NCBI GenBank assembly: GCA_963618015.1
Contig: CAVEQS010000006.1
Span: 11,637-75,636 of the forward strand
Source: Apopatocola sp963618015
GTDB taxonomy: Bacteria > Bacillota > Clostridia > Oscillospirales > Oscillospiraceae
Direction of reading: 5' to 3'
Length of the DNA: 64,000 bases
This document shows, one piece after another, positions 43,765 through 52,493 of the stretch (the stretch's first letter is position 1; each line of letters starts with the position of its first letter). The position numbers were made by a program, and so were the translations under genes. The notes below the pieces were generated by a model. That model was not told the origin of the DNA and searched no databases. It saw only the letters and a list, made by a program, of their open reading frames with translations.

Positions 43765-44273
43765 AATACGGTGAACTGGAAAAATACTTAAAAGCACGCA
43801 ATAAAAAAGCCGCGGCCGAGGGGCGCCCGTTTGAAGATCTGTTTTCCGAGTACCAGAGTGAAATGATCCGGCAGAGCATTGCCTATGCGGAAAACCGTGC
43901 AGAGAAAATTTATATCTATTCCGACCTTGAAGAGGGCGCTCTTATGGCAAGACCTGCGTTCCGCATTGATGGAAAATTCTATACGGACAATGACTGGGAT
44001 AGAGCTATACGCGAGGGAAAAGAATCATCTTCGCTGTCCAAAGAAGAAAAAAGAGACATAAGCCTGACAATTCTTTGCTATTCCTATGCCGTCCGTGAGC
44101 TGTGCCTGCATTATAAAAGGGAGGTACCGACGGTAATCAAGATTATTTATGATGCCAAGACCCGCCAGGTGCGAGCACAGTACGGCTACGAGCGCCTGAA
44201 GCCTTTGAGCGATTGCGAGACCGAAATCCGCTGCCGTATGTGGTTCGACGAAATACGGGCAAACAATTTGTAA
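43761..44273 (+). CDS. Probable immunity protein for the nuclease toxin
   Basis: 170 residues, coupled to the toxin by ATGA. Soluble, mixed alpha/beta, with FEDLFSEYQSEMIRQSIAYAENRAEKIYIYSDLEEGALMARPAFRIDGKFY and VPTVIKIIYDAKTRQVRAQYGYE. These resemble the YezG/DUF600 immunity proteins paired with YeeF-type DNases, though similarity is judged by eye. It shares the low-GC composition of the toxin, so the pair probably moved together. Confidence 0.68.
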   Translation: MKYGELEKYLKARNKKAAAEGRPFEDLFSEYQSEMIRQSIAYAENRAEKIYIYSDLEEGALMARPAFRIDGKFYTDNDWDRAIREGKESSSLSKEEKRDISLTILCYSYAVRELCLHYKREVPTVIKIIYDAKTRQVRAQYGYERLKPLSDCETEIRCRMWFDEIRANNL

Positions 44274-44293
44274 AACCAAATCACCGCACCGCG

Positions 44294-44320
44294 CCGCCGA
44301 GGGATACCCCGGCGGTGTTT
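44294..44320. terminator. Terminator between immunity and mgtC-like genes
   Basis: CCGCC...GGCGG with inner GGG-ATA-CCC, then TGTTTTG; between convergent genes. Confidence 0.65.
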
Positions 44321-44336
44321 TGCGTAAATCCCGGCC

Positions 44337-45065
44337 TTACCGCATCTCCTCGATGTGATAGATATAATCGAGCGAGGAGAGCGCCTCGATGATCTCGCGG
44401 TGGGTCTTATAGCGCTTCAGCTCGGCGCTGCATATGGTGAACGTTACGGTGAACACGCTCAGCCCCGAACCGGCATACGCCTGATTGGCCTCGATATCGT
44501 CGATGCGAAGGCCGAGCCGGCGGCTCACGGTGACAAAATCGCGCAGGTAGTCGCTGCTTTTGAGCTCCAGATGGATCTCAAAATGGTTGGAGCGGTTTTT
44601 GAGATACTGCTCGAACGCCGGGAAGCACGCGAGAATGCAAAGGAAAAAGAGGAACACGATCCCCGTGATCGTATAGAGCCCCGCGCCGATCGCAAAGCCC
44701 AAAATGCTGCACGCCCAGAGCCCCGTGGAGGTCGTGAGCCCTTTGATCTGGCTGCGGGAGCTGAAGAGGATGGCGTTGCCGCTCACGAGCGCCGTGGCGA
44801 TGACGGTCGCGGCCGAGAGAATGGGCAGCCGCGCGCCGAAGTTGGTCATCAGATACACGTCGAGCAGCATGGATACCGTGGAGGCAAAGGACACAAGGAC
44901 AAACGTGCGCAATCCCGCGGAATGGCGCTTGCTCGAACGCTCGCATCCGATCACCGAGGCGAGCAGCACCACGAGCGCGATGCGCAGCAGCACCGAACCG
45001 GTATTCAGTCCGCGGGACCATTCGCCGAGAAGCTCGGCGAGGGGATCATGCATGGCAAAAATCAT
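44337..45065 (-). CDS. MgtC/SapB-family membrane protein
   Basis: 242 residues. Four or five membrane segments in the first 150 residues with the MgtC core (LVVLLASVIGCERSSKRHSAGLRTFVLVSFASTVSMLL ... SAATVIATALVSGNAILFSSRSQIKGLTTSTGLWACSILGFAIGAGLY). The C-terminal 80 residues form an ACT-like regulatory domain. The family is linked to magnesium stress and to control of the membrane ATPase. It overlaps the antiporter gene by 4 bases, so the two are an operon. Confidence 0.88.
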   Translation of the reverse strand: MIFAMHDPLAELLGEWSRGLNTGSVLLRIALVVLLASVIGCERSSKRHSAGLRTFVLVSFASTVSMLLDVYLMTNFGARLPILSAATVIATALVSGNAILFSSRSQIKGLTTSTGLWACSILGFAIGAGLYTITGIVFLFFLCILACFPAFEQYLKNRSNHFEIHLELKSSDYLRDFVTVSRRLGLRIDDIEANQAYAGSGLSVFTVTFTICSAELKRYKTHREIIEALSSLDYIYHIEEMR

Positions 45066-46507
45066 CGTCTTCTCCTTTCGGCAGGCAGCGCCCGGTAGAG
45101 CGCGGCAAAATGTTCTTCGGCGGCGTCCGAAAACGCCTTTTCATCCTCATAATCGACCGCGCGGTGCGTGGGAAGCTCGCTCTGGATGGCGTGGATGCGC
45201 TCGATGAGCCGCTCAACCTCGCTCTTCGGGCAGCCGGTCTCGTCCGGCTCCGGCTCGGGCGTGAGGTCCTCGAGCTTGTTGGAATACGAATGCGAAAGAT
45301 AGAGCGAGAGCTTGGCGCACGCCGGGCCGATGAGCTCATAGAGCACGCTCGAGGAGAGGATGATCGTTTCAAGCGCCGTACCGGCGCTGCCGCCGAGCGT
45401 GCGCGCACCCATCGCGGCAAGACCAATGGCTACGCCCGCCTGCGGGATCAGGGCAAGCCCGAGATAGTTTCGCACCGATTTGTCCTTCCCCGTGAGCAGA
45501 CAGCCGGAGAATGCGCCGCCGTATTTGCCCAGAATGCGCACGAAAAAGTACGCGACGCCAGCCCAGACGAGCGGTACGCCGCCGATGGCGTCGGAGGTGT
45601 TCACGAGCGCGCCGAGATCAAAGTTGAGCCCCGAACGGACGAAAAAGAGCAGCAAAATCGGCGGGGAGAAGTAATTGAGCTGCTTGAAGAGCCGCTCATC
45701 ACTGGTTGTGTTGATGTATACCATCCCCATGGCCATGCAGCCGAGCAGCGGCGAAACATCCAGTGCCGCGCAGATGCCGCAGAAGGCGAACAGCAGCGCG
45801 ATGGAGACGATGAGGCGGTTGTCTGCCGAGCGCCCATCCAGAAAGAGCTTTAAAAGAAGTCCGAACACGCCGCCGAGACAGAATACCAGCAAATTGACGC
45901 CGAGAGGCCGGAGAACGGAGAGAAGATCAAAGCTCCCCGTGTCCGCCGCCACGGCGATCGAGATCGCGACGCTGTACGCCACGAGCCCTACTACATCGTC
46001 GAGCGCGACGACCTGCAGAAGCGTGTCGACAAAGTCGCCCTTTGCGCCGGTCTGGCGGATCGTCATCACGGTGGAGGCCGGAGCCGTGGCGGCGGCGAGC
46101 GCGCCGAGCACGAGCGAAAAATTGAGATCGAGCCCGAGCGGGAAATAGCACACGAGAAACACCAGCGCCGAGGCGAGACACGCCTCCAGCACCGTGATGA
46201 CGAGAACCTTTGTCCCGCTTTTCTTCAGCGTGGAAACGCGGAAAAATTCGCCGGTAGAGAAGGCGATGAACGCGAGCGCGATGTCGGCAAGAAAGCTCAT
46301 GCCGTCGATTACGCCGCGCGGGACAAGATCGAAACAGAACGGCCCGAGCAGAATGCCGGAAATAATATACGCTGTGACGTTCGGCAGCCGGAGCTTTGAT
46401 GTAACGCGCGTCATCGCAAATCCGGCGATGAGCATCAGCGCAAGCGAGACGATCACTGCCGACACGTCCGAGGTGATGTGGAGCCTTTCATAGACCAATG
46501 GAACCAT
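45062..46507 (-). CDS. CPA2-family cation:proton antiporter
   Basis: 481 residues with about 12-13 membrane segments (LALMLIAGFAMTRVTSKLRLPNVTAYIISGILLGPFCFDLVPRG). The ion-site segment DTLLQVVALDDVVGLVAYSVAIS has the Asp-Asp pair of electrogenic exchangers. The C-terminal 75 residues are cytoplasmic and charged, without a recognisable TrkA-N/RCK domain. Likely sodium or potassium for proton exchange. It is divergent from a LysR gene and co-transcribed with the MgtC-like gene. Confidence 0.87.
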   Translation of the reverse strand: MVPLVYERLHITSDVSAVIVSLALMLIAGFAMTRVTSKLRLPNVTAYIISGILLGPFCFDLVPRGVIDGMSFLADIALAFIAFSTGEFFRVSTLKKSGTKVLVITVLEACLASALVFLVCYFPLGLDLNFSLVLGALAAATAPASTVMTIRQTGAKGDFVDTLLQVVALDDVVGLVAYSVAISIAVAADTGSFDLLSVLRPLGVNLLVFCLGGVFGLLLKLFLDGRSADNRLIVSIALLFAFCGICAALDVSPLLGCMAMGMVYINTTSDERLFKQLNYFSPPILLLFFVRSGLNFDLGALVNTSDAIGGVPLVWAGVAYFFVRILGKYGGAFSGCLLTGKDKSVRNYLGLALIPQAGVAIGLAAMGARTLGGSAGTALETIILSSSVLYELIGPACAKLSLYLSHSYSNKLEDLTPEPEPDETGCPKSEVERLIERIHAIQSELPTHRAVDYEDEKAFSDAAEEHFAALYRALPAERRRR

Positions 46508-46533
46508 ACCGCAGCCCTCCCTGCAAAAAATGA

Positions 46534-46561
46534 TTGACTGTTTCTGGTGCTATGATATAAT
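46534..46561 (+). promoter_or_regulatory. Promoter of the second LysR gene
   Basis: TTGACT (46534-46539), 16-base spacer, TATAAT (46556-46561), in the 129-base gap shared with the antiporter operon. Confidence 0.72.
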
Positions 46562-46636
46562 CGAAATACAATAAAGACAAATTATGTTATTTTTCGTACA
46601 CATAAATTTTGTTGATATGATGGGAGAGGCACAGCC

Positions 46637-47530
46637 ATGCTGAGCACAAAATTGGAGACCGTTCTTGCGGTGGCGGAATACAAAAACTTCACCCGCGCGG
46701 CGGAGGAACTGAACATGACGCAGCCCGCCGTGAGCCACCATGTCAAGCAGCTCGAACAGGAGGTGGGCGCGCCGCTGTTTGTGCGCAACAAAGCCGGATT
46801 AAAGCTGACGGCGCAAGGGGAAATCGTGGTAAACTATGCTCGCCGGATGAAGGCGCTCAATGAGCGGATGTTTGCCGAACTGCAAAATGCGGAGAAGCAT
46901 TTATCGCTTCTCCGCATCGGCATAACGCACACGTCCGAGAGCAATCTCACCGCCGCGGCGCTCGCGCGGTACAGCAACCAGAAAGGAAAATTGAAGATTA
47001 TTCTTTTTACGGATACCATAAATAATCTTTATGATATGCTGGAAAATTACGAGCTCGATCTTGCCATCGTGGACGGGGCATACAGCGATCCGCGCTTTTC
47101 CTCCATGCTGCTCGATACGGACTATCTCACGTGCGTGATGTCGGTGGACAACCCTCTCGCGAAGAAAGGCGCCGTTACGCTTGCGGAGCTGAAACGGCAG
47201 AAAATGATCTTGCGCACTCCGGCCTCGGCCACGCGGATGCTGTTCGAATCGGCGCTCGAGAGCAACGGCGAGAGCATCCAGTCCTTTGACGTTACGCTCG
47301 AGGTGGACAACATCGCCACGATCAAGGATCTCATCCGAAAGGATCTCGGCGTTTCGATCCTGCCGCGCAGCGCGTGTCTGGACGAGCTGCGGAAGGGGAA
47401 GATCGCCGCGCTCCCGGTGGAGAATCTGAGCATGGTGCGCGAGACGAGGATCGTCTACAACAAGGACTTCACCCACACCGATATGCTCAACGAGATCATC
47501 AAGACCTATAGCTCGACGGTCATGAACTAA
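46637..47530 (+). CDS. LysR-family transcriptional regulator
   Basis: 297 residues. HTH 4-62 (LETVLAVAEYKNFTRAAEELNMTQPAVSHHVKQLEQEVGAPLFVR) and effector domain 90-290. Divergent from the antiporter-MgtC operon and so its probable regulator. Effector unknown. Confidence 0.9.
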   Translation: MLSTKLETVLAVAEYKNFTRAAEELNMTQPAVSHHVKQLEQEVGAPLFVRNKAGLKLTAQGEIVVNYARRMKALNERMFAELQNAEKHLSLLRIGITHTSESNLTAAALARYSNQKGKLKIILFTDTINNLYDMLENYELDLAIVDGAYSDPRFSSMLLDTDYLTCVMSVDNPLAKKGAVTLAELKRQKMILRTPASATRMLFESALESNGESIQSFDVTLEVDNIATIKDLIRKDLGVSILPRSACLDELRKGKIAALPVENLSMVRETRIVYNKDFTHTDMLNEIIKTYSSTVMN

Positions 47531-47551
47531 CGTTTCAAACAAACCCAAAGT

Positions 47552-47595
47552 AAAACCCGCCCCTGCTCTGGTTTTTCAGAGCAGGGGCGGGTTTT
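47552..47595. terminator. Bidirectional terminator
   Basis: A perfect 19-bp stem (AAAACCCGCCCCTGCTCTG and complement), loop GTTTTT, serves the LysR gene and the convergent lipoprotein gene. Confidence 0.9.
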
Positions 47596-47610
47596 GTATA
47601 GGTGCGGCGG

Positions 47611-48324
47611 TCATTCGAGCACATACACGCCCGGCGCAGGGAGAAGAGCCTCGTCCGAAAGCGTAATGCGCGGGGAGAAGCTGTGTTCGCCGTCTGCGGC
47701 GGTGAATACCGCAAGGACGTTGGGGCGAACGTCGCTGTCGTTGCACCGCACCGCAACGGCGCTGCATGAGCCGGAGAAGTAGAGCAGCGCGCCGGGGTAG
47801 GCGTCGTAATTGCCGCGCGTTTCGAGAACGTAATTATAAAGCGACACGGCCGCATCGCCGCGGGGGATGAGGAGGAAAACCTCGTCGCCGGTGTTCTCTA
47901 CGCAGTCCGAAGCGGCGATACCGGCAAGATACGGAATGCCGTCGAGCCCGCGCTGCGAGAGAAGCTCCGGCAGCGCATCGGGGAGGGAAGCGCTGCTGCG
48001 CCCGAGATAGAGCGCCGCGCAATAGGAATCCGTTTCATACAGCAAATGCTGCAATTCTTCCCACGAGGACGGCGCTTTGCCCGCAGGCTCCGGCGTCGGC
48101 TCGGGGGACGGTGTCGGCGCCTCGGTAGGCACCGGCGTTTCGGGCGGCGCAGGGGTGGGCGCGTCCGTCGGTTCCGGCGTCGGCGCTTCGGTCGGAGAAG
48201 CAGACGGCGCGGCGGTCTCAACGGGCGGCGAATCCTCCGCTAAAACGGCGGGGACCGCCGCGCCGCAGGCGCAGAGCGCGAGCAGCGCGGCGGTCATAAG
48301 TACAATGGGTAAAAGCTTTTTCAT
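47611..48324 (-). CDS. Lipoprotein with Pro/Thr-rich spacer
   Basis: 237 residues. A signal peptide with lipobox LCAC (Cys20) is followed by a spacer of about 60 residues of PTEAPTPEPTDAPTP-type repeats that would cross the cell wall, then a globular domain of about 155 residues (SWEELQHLLYETDSYCAALYLGRSSASLPDALPELLSQRGLDGIPYLAGI) with three cysteines. I do not recognise the domain. It lies just after the SPFH gene on the same strand (13-base gap), so they are probably co-transcribed. Confidence 0.75.
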   Translation of the reverse strand: MKKLLPIVLMTAALLALCACGAAVPAVLAEDSPPVETAAPSASPTEAPTPEPTDAPTPAPPETPVPTEAPTPSPEPTPEPAGKAPSSWEELQHLLYETDSYCAALYLGRSSASLPDALPELLSQRGLDGIPYLAGIAASDCVENTGDEVFLLIPRGDAAVSLYNYVLETRGNYDAYPGALLYFSGSCSAVAVRCNDSDVRPNVLAVFTAADGEHSFSPRITLSDEALLPAPGVYVLE

Positions 48325-48336
48325 GCGCCGGTGGGA

Positions 48337-49647
48337 TCAGCCCACAATATCCCCGTCGTCGAAGGGGTCGCCGCATTCGGGGCAGAACTTCGGCGGGTGC
48401 GCCGGATCGGCGGGCTCCCAGCCGCACTTGTCGCACTTATACTGCGGGATGCCGGCAGGCTTCTTCGCGCCGCACTCGGAGCAGAACTTGCCCTTGTTCA
48501 CCGCGCCGCAGGAGCATGTCCAGGTGTTTGCGGCGGTGGGCTCGGGCTTCTTGGTGCCGCAGGAGGAGCAGAACTTGCCGGTGGACACGGTGCCGCACTG
48601 CGGGCATTTCCAGCCGTCCGCCGCGGGAGCGGCGGACGGCTGCTGCGCACCCATCTGGTAGAGATTCTGCGCGTTGAAGCCGCCCGCGTTCTGCGCCATG
48701 TTCATGCCCATGAAAGCCATTGCCGAGCCGCCCTGGTTCTTCGCGGCGTCCTGCATGGCGTTCGCCTGCGCGCGGGCAAGATTCGCCGCGGCCATGCCGG
48801 GGTTCATGTACGCCTTGGCCTGCTGCATCTGCTTGATCATCTGCTCGTCTTCTTCGCTCGCCTTCACGCTGGAAACGCCGAAGGAGACGATCTCGATGCC
48901 GCGCAGATCGCGCCACTTGGCGGAGAGAACGTCGTTGAGCGCCTGCGCGATCTCCATCGTGTGGCCGGGCAGAGCGCTGTAGCGAATGCCCATGTCGGAG
49001 ATCTTCGCGAACGCGGGCTGAAGAGCGGTCAGGAGCTCGGCCTTGAGCTGGCTGTCGATCTTGTCGCGGGTGTAGGCCGCTTCCACGTTGCCGCAGAGGT
49101 TCGTATAGAACAGCAGCGGGTTCGTGATGCGGTAGCTGTATTCGCCGAAGCAGCGGATGGCGATGTCGAGATCGATGCCGGCGGCCGCGTCCACGACGCG
49201 GAACGGCACCGGGGAGGGCGTGCCGTACTTGTTGCCGACAAGCTCCTTGGTGTTGAAGTAGTACACGCGCTGATCCTTGGGGGCAACGCCGCCGAAGGTG
49301 AAGCGCTTGCCGATCGTCTGGAACACCTGCTGGATGTTCGAGGCGAGACTTTCGCCCGCGAAGAGCGAGGGCTCAGTGGAGATGTCGTAGACATACTCGC
49401 CCGGCTCGGCGCAGACATCCACGACCTTGCCCTGCTCCACGATCATCATGCACTGTCCGTCCGCCACGGCGATGACGGAGCCGTTGGAGATGATGTTGTC
49501 GAGACCATTGTTGGATCCGCCGGAAACGCGCTTGCGGCCCTTAACGGCCAGCACGTCCGCGCCAAGCGCGTCGCAGTAGAAATATTCCTTCCATTGATCG
49601 GAAAGAACGCCGGTAACGGTGCCGATGCCAGTTCTGAGAAGACCCAT
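48337..49647 (-). CDS. SPFH-domain protein with C-terminal zinc ribbons
   Basis: 436 residues. The N-terminal YdjI-like SPFH region (1-290) includes WKEYFYCDALGADVLAVKGRKR, GQCMMIVEQGKVVDVCAEPGEYVYD and LSAKWRDLRGIEIVSFGVSSVKASEEDEQMIKQMQQAKAYMNPGMAAANLARAQANAMQ. A Gly/Ala/Met linker then leads to three Cys4 ribbons (CPQCG...CSSCG, CSCG...CSECG, CDKCGW...CPECG). There is no membrane segment. In B. subtilis the YdjI relative works in the membrane-stress YdjGHI system with phage-shock-type proteins, a likely parallel. Confidence 0.85.
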   Translation of the reverse strand: MGLLRTGIGTVTGVLSDQWKEYFYCDALGADVLAVKGRKRVSGGSNNGLDNIISNGSVIAVADGQCMMIVEQGKVVDVCAEPGEYVYDISTEPSLFAGESLASNIQQVFQTIGKRFTFGGVAPKDQRVYYFNTKELVGNKYGTPSPVPFRVVDAAAGIDLDIAIRCFGEYSYRITNPLLFYTNLCGNVEAAYTRDKIDSQLKAELLTALQPAFAKISDMGIRYSALPGHTMEIAQALNDVLSAKWRDLRGIEIVSFGVSSVKASEEDEQMIKQMQQAKAYMNPGMAAANLARAQANAMQDAAKNQGGSAMAFMGMNMAQNAGGFNAQNLYQMGAQQPSAAPAADGWKCPQCGTVSTGKFCSSCGTKKPEPTAANTWTCSCGAVNKGKFCSECGAKKPAGIPQYKCDKCGWEPADPAHPPKFCPECGDPFDDGDIVG

Positions 49648-49701
49648 GAGTATGTGCTCCTTTCCAGATAAGAAAATATAGCAAAATAAATAGACTGCGG
49701 T

Positions 49702-50403
49702 TTATCTACGCCGGTGTGCGCTGTGCGCCCCGCCGCGGATTTTCAGGGAGAGTGCGCCGAGAAAGAGCGCAAGCGCGACGAGACCGGCAAACACGCCGAG
49801 CACCGCGCGGCGCGAGAGCGGCGCGGCCGCAGCAGGCGCGGGAGTTGCTGTCGGCTCGGGCGTTTCCGGTGCGGGGGAGGGCGTAGCCTCCGGTGTCTCG
49901 GTCGGCTCCGGCGAGGGAGTGACCTCCGGCGTCGGAGACGGCTCCGGGGTGGGGGTCACGTCCGGCGTGGGCGTCGGGTCCGGCGCCACGGTCGGGCCGA
50001 CGGGGTAGACTGTGAGCGAGGCGCGAGCCGAGAGCGCCTTTTCCCCGGCGGCGTCGGTGAACAGGCATTCAACCTGCCAGCCGTTCAGCGCGGAGGGAAT
50101 GTCGAGCAGCGTGAGCGTATCGGTATCCGCGCCCTGCACGCGAAGCCCCGGAAAATACTCCGGCGCGGCCGCGGCATTATAAAGCATTGTCCCGTCGGGA
50201 CTCACAATGCGCCAGGTAAAGGCCGCCGCGCCGTAAGCGCGCGCGATGAAAACGGCGCTTTCCCATTCGTTCACCGCCTCCGGCGCGGGATCCTTCTCCG
50301 CCGCCGGGCGGGAAAGCGCGCCGAGCGCGCTGGGCGCAGCGAGGGCGGCAAAAATAAAAAGCATGAGCAGCGCACCGGCGGTGCGCCGGAGAAAATGTTT
50401 CAT
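49702..50403 (-). CDS. Surface protein with Pro/Thr spacer and C-terminal anchor
   Basis: 233 residues. Signal peptide (1-29), a beta-rich domain (40-132; VFIARAYGAAAFTWRIVSPDGTMLYN ... LLDIPSALNGWQVECLFTDAAGEKALSARASLTVY) resembling an immunoglobulin-like fold, then about 60 residues of TPTPEPSPTPEVTPSPEP repeats, and a C-terminal membrane segment (ALFAGLVALALFLG-like, 205-222) with basic end GGAHSAHRRR. No LPXTG. Probably projects its domain through the wall. Third gene of a leftward cluster with the SPFH protein and lipoprotein. Confidence 0.72.
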   Translation of the reverse strand: MKHFLRRTAGALLMLFIFAALAAPSALGALSRPAAEKDPAPEAVNEWESAVFIARAYGAAAFTWRIVSPDGTMLYNAAAAPEYFPGLRVQGADTDTLTLLDIPSALNGWQVECLFTDAAGEKALSARASLTVYPVGPTVAPDPTPTPDVTPTPEPSPTPEVTPSPEPTETPEATPSPAPETPEPTATPAPAAAAPLSRRAVLGVFAGLVALALFLGALSLKIRGGAHSAHRRR

Positions 50404-50546
50404 ATATGATTTCTCCCTGCGGTTTCCACCGCGATGTTATCATTATACAATACTTTTTTTTAATAATCCAGCCCCATTCGTATCTTGCCAGCGCGGCGAA
50501 AACGGGGTATTCTAAAATGATGAAAAAGACCGGGGAGGCATCGATC

Positions 50547-51512
50547 ATGGAAGAAACGAAGAAGTACGAGCCGCTGCGGCTCAAGCCCTGCCTTCGGAGC
50601 TATCTCTGGGGCGGCACGCGCCTGCGCGAGGAGTATCATAAAACCGGCGACGGCGTCATTGCCGAGAGCTGGGAGCTCTCCGTGCGCGCCGACGGGCAGA
50701 CATACATCGATTCCGGCTCTCACCGGGGCGAGAGCCTGGCGGACGCTCTGCGCGCCGATCCCCGCGGCATGGCGGGCACGCGCTGCGGCATGGAGCCGTT
50801 CCCGCTGCTCATCAAACTGATAGACGCGCGGCGCGACCTTTCCGTTCAGGTGCATCCGTCGGACGAGACTGCCTGCCGCGAAAAAGGCGAACAGGGCAAA
50901 ACGGAAATGTGGTATGTCGTCGATTGCGAGCCGGAGAGCACGCTCTTTCTCGGCTTTTCGCGCGCCGTGACGCCGGACGAGCTGCGGCAGCGCGCAAAGG
51001 ACGGCACGATCTGCGAGGTGCTCAACCGCGTAGCGGTGCACCCCGGCGATATGTTTTTTGTGCGCCCCGGCACGGTGCACGCCATCGGCGCGGGGATCCT
51101 CATGGCGGAGATCCAGCAAAATTCGGATACGACGTTCCGCGTTTACGACTACAACCGCCTCGGTGCGGACGGCAAGCCGCGGCAGCTCCATCTGGAGCGC
51201 GCCGCCGAGGTAATGAACTACGCGCCTATGCCGGGTGCGGCGAATACGCTCAGCCCCTGCCCGCCGGATGGCGTGCAGGAGGTTTTGACGTGCGAATATT
51301 TCCGCGTCCGCCGCGCGGAGGTGAAAACGCGCATTGATCTCTGCACGGACGGCGGGAGCTTCACGCACCTTATGTGCGTGCGCGGCGAGGGCAGCATCCT
51401 CTGCGGCGGAAGCGTTTATCCGTTCCGGCAGGGCGACTCGTATTTCCTGCCCGCCGCGCTCGGCGAATACGCCGTTGAGGGCGATGGCAGCCTCGTCCTC
51501 TCCGGCGTGTGA
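50547..51512 (+). CDS. manA: Mannose-6-phosphate isomerase, class I
   Basis: 321 residues from ATG 50547, eight bases after GGGGAGG. The cupin-type type-I PMI signature: KPCLRSYLWGGTRL, ESWELSVRADGQ, LSVQVHPSDE (zinc-binding Gln and His), GKTEMWYVVDCEP (Glu), VRPGTVHAIGAGILMAEIQQNSDTTFRVYDYNR (His and active-site Arg). It interconverts mannose-6-P and fructose-6-P. The short Bacillota form. Confidence 0.92.
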   Translation: MEETKKYEPLRLKPCLRSYLWGGTRLREEYHKTGDGVIAESWELSVRADGQTYIDSGSHRGESLADALRADPRGMAGTRCGMEPFPLLIKLIDARRDLSVQVHPSDETACREKGEQGKTEMWYVVDCEPESTLFLGFSRAVTPDELRQRAKDGTICEVLNRVAVHPGDMFFVRPGTVHAIGAGILMAEIQQNSDTTFRVYDYNRLGADGKPRQLHLERAAEVMNYAPMPGAANTLSPCPPDGVQEVLTCEYFRVRRAEVKTRIDLCTDGGSFTHLMCVRGEGSILCGGSVYPFRQGDSYFLPAALGEYAVEGDGSLVLSGV

Positions 51513-51546
51513 GAGCATATTTGATGATCCAAGGAGGTAGAGAAAC

Positions 51547-52032
51547 GTGCGGATCGTGGTGCAACTGGTATTATATTGTCTTTTGTATATCCTGCTGGTG
51601 AAATGCGCGGTGAGAAACAGCGGGCTCAACTGTCTGTACTTTTATCCGAAGGAGTATATCGAAGAGGCGCACCGGCGGGGGATCGCGGATAAGGACGCCG
51701 TGATGAAAAAGGGCAAACGGTTTATGATACCGTTCTGCATCATCATTTTTGCCGCGGTGGTCCTGATCGTCTCCGTCTGGAATCGCGCTGCGGATTTCAA
51801 AACGGCGTACATACAGTCGGCGCTCTTTCTGGTCGTCGTAAACTGGTTTGACGCGCTCTTCATTGACCGGCTGTGGGTGGGACACAGCAAGATTTGGGCC
51901 ATCCCAGGCATGGAGGGCGTCCCGTATGTCAAGCCGTGGAAGAGCATGCTCATAAAGCGCAGCCTGGCGACGGTGATATATCTGATCCTCGCACTTGCGC
52001 TGGCCGGCATCGCGGTGTGGATCGGCCGCTGA
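51547..52032 (+). CDS. Small integral membrane protein
   Basis: 161 residues from GTG 51547 after AAGGAGG. Four hydrophobic segments (about 3-20, 60-80, 90-112, 138-158) with a hydrophilic loop KEYIEEAHRRGIADKDAVMKKGKRF after the first. I do not recognise a named family. It follows manA by 34 bases and precedes a GNAT gene by 14 bases. Confidence 0.72.
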   Translation: MRIVVQLVLYCLLYILLVKCAVRNSGLNCLYFYPKEYIEEAHRRGIADKDAVMKKGKRFMIPFCIIIFAAVVLIVSVWNRAADFKTAYIQSALFLVVVNWFDALFIDRLWVGHSKIWAIPGMEGVPYVKPWKSMLIKRSLATVIYLILALALAGIAVWIGR

Positions 52033-52046
52033 GCGAGGGCAGAAAA

Positions 52047-52493
52047 ATGATACATCTTTTGGATATCAATCCCGGAAACTGGCGTCTCGATCTGGCCGTT
52101 TCCGAAGCGCAAAGGGCGTTCGTCTCCGACAGGGCAAAGCTGCTGGCGCGGGCGTATGCCTATCGCGCCCAGCGCAGCCGGGCGTTTCTGATCTGCGCGG
52201 ACGACCTTCCTGTCGGCATGGGACTGTATTACGATGAGCTGGAGCTGCAAAGCTATGATCTGAGCCAGATGTTCATCGACGAGCGGTATCAGGGCCGCGG
52301 GTACGGCAAAGCGGCGGTGCGGGCGATTTTAGACGAGCTGAAAGCGGATGGCCGGTACGATAAAGTCGTCCTCTGCTATATCGAGGGAAACGAAACCGCG
52401 CGAAAACTCTACGAAAGCTTCGGCTTCACGGAAATCGACCGCGACGGGGATGAGATCATCCTGGAACTGCCGCTCAAAGCCTCCCTTGTGTAA
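52047..52493 (+). CDS. GNAT-family N-acetyltransferase
   Basis: 148 residues from ATG 52047. The acetyl-CoA motif is MFIDERYQGRGYGKAAVRAILDEL, followed by VVLCYIEGNETARKLYESFGFTEID, typical of spermidine/SpeG or RimI-like GNATs. The last codons, including the stop (LKASLV-stop), are supplied by the left inverted repeat of the DUF559 element, so the original C-terminus was probably altered by insertion or the element landed at the very end. Confidence 0.85.
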   Translation: MIHLLDINPGNWRLDLAVSEAQRAFVSDRAKLLARAYAYRAQRSRAFLICADDLPVGMGLYYDELELQSYDLSQMFIDERYQGRGYGKAAVRAILDELKADGRYDKVVLCYIEGNETARKLYESFGFTEIDRDGDEIILELPLKASLV

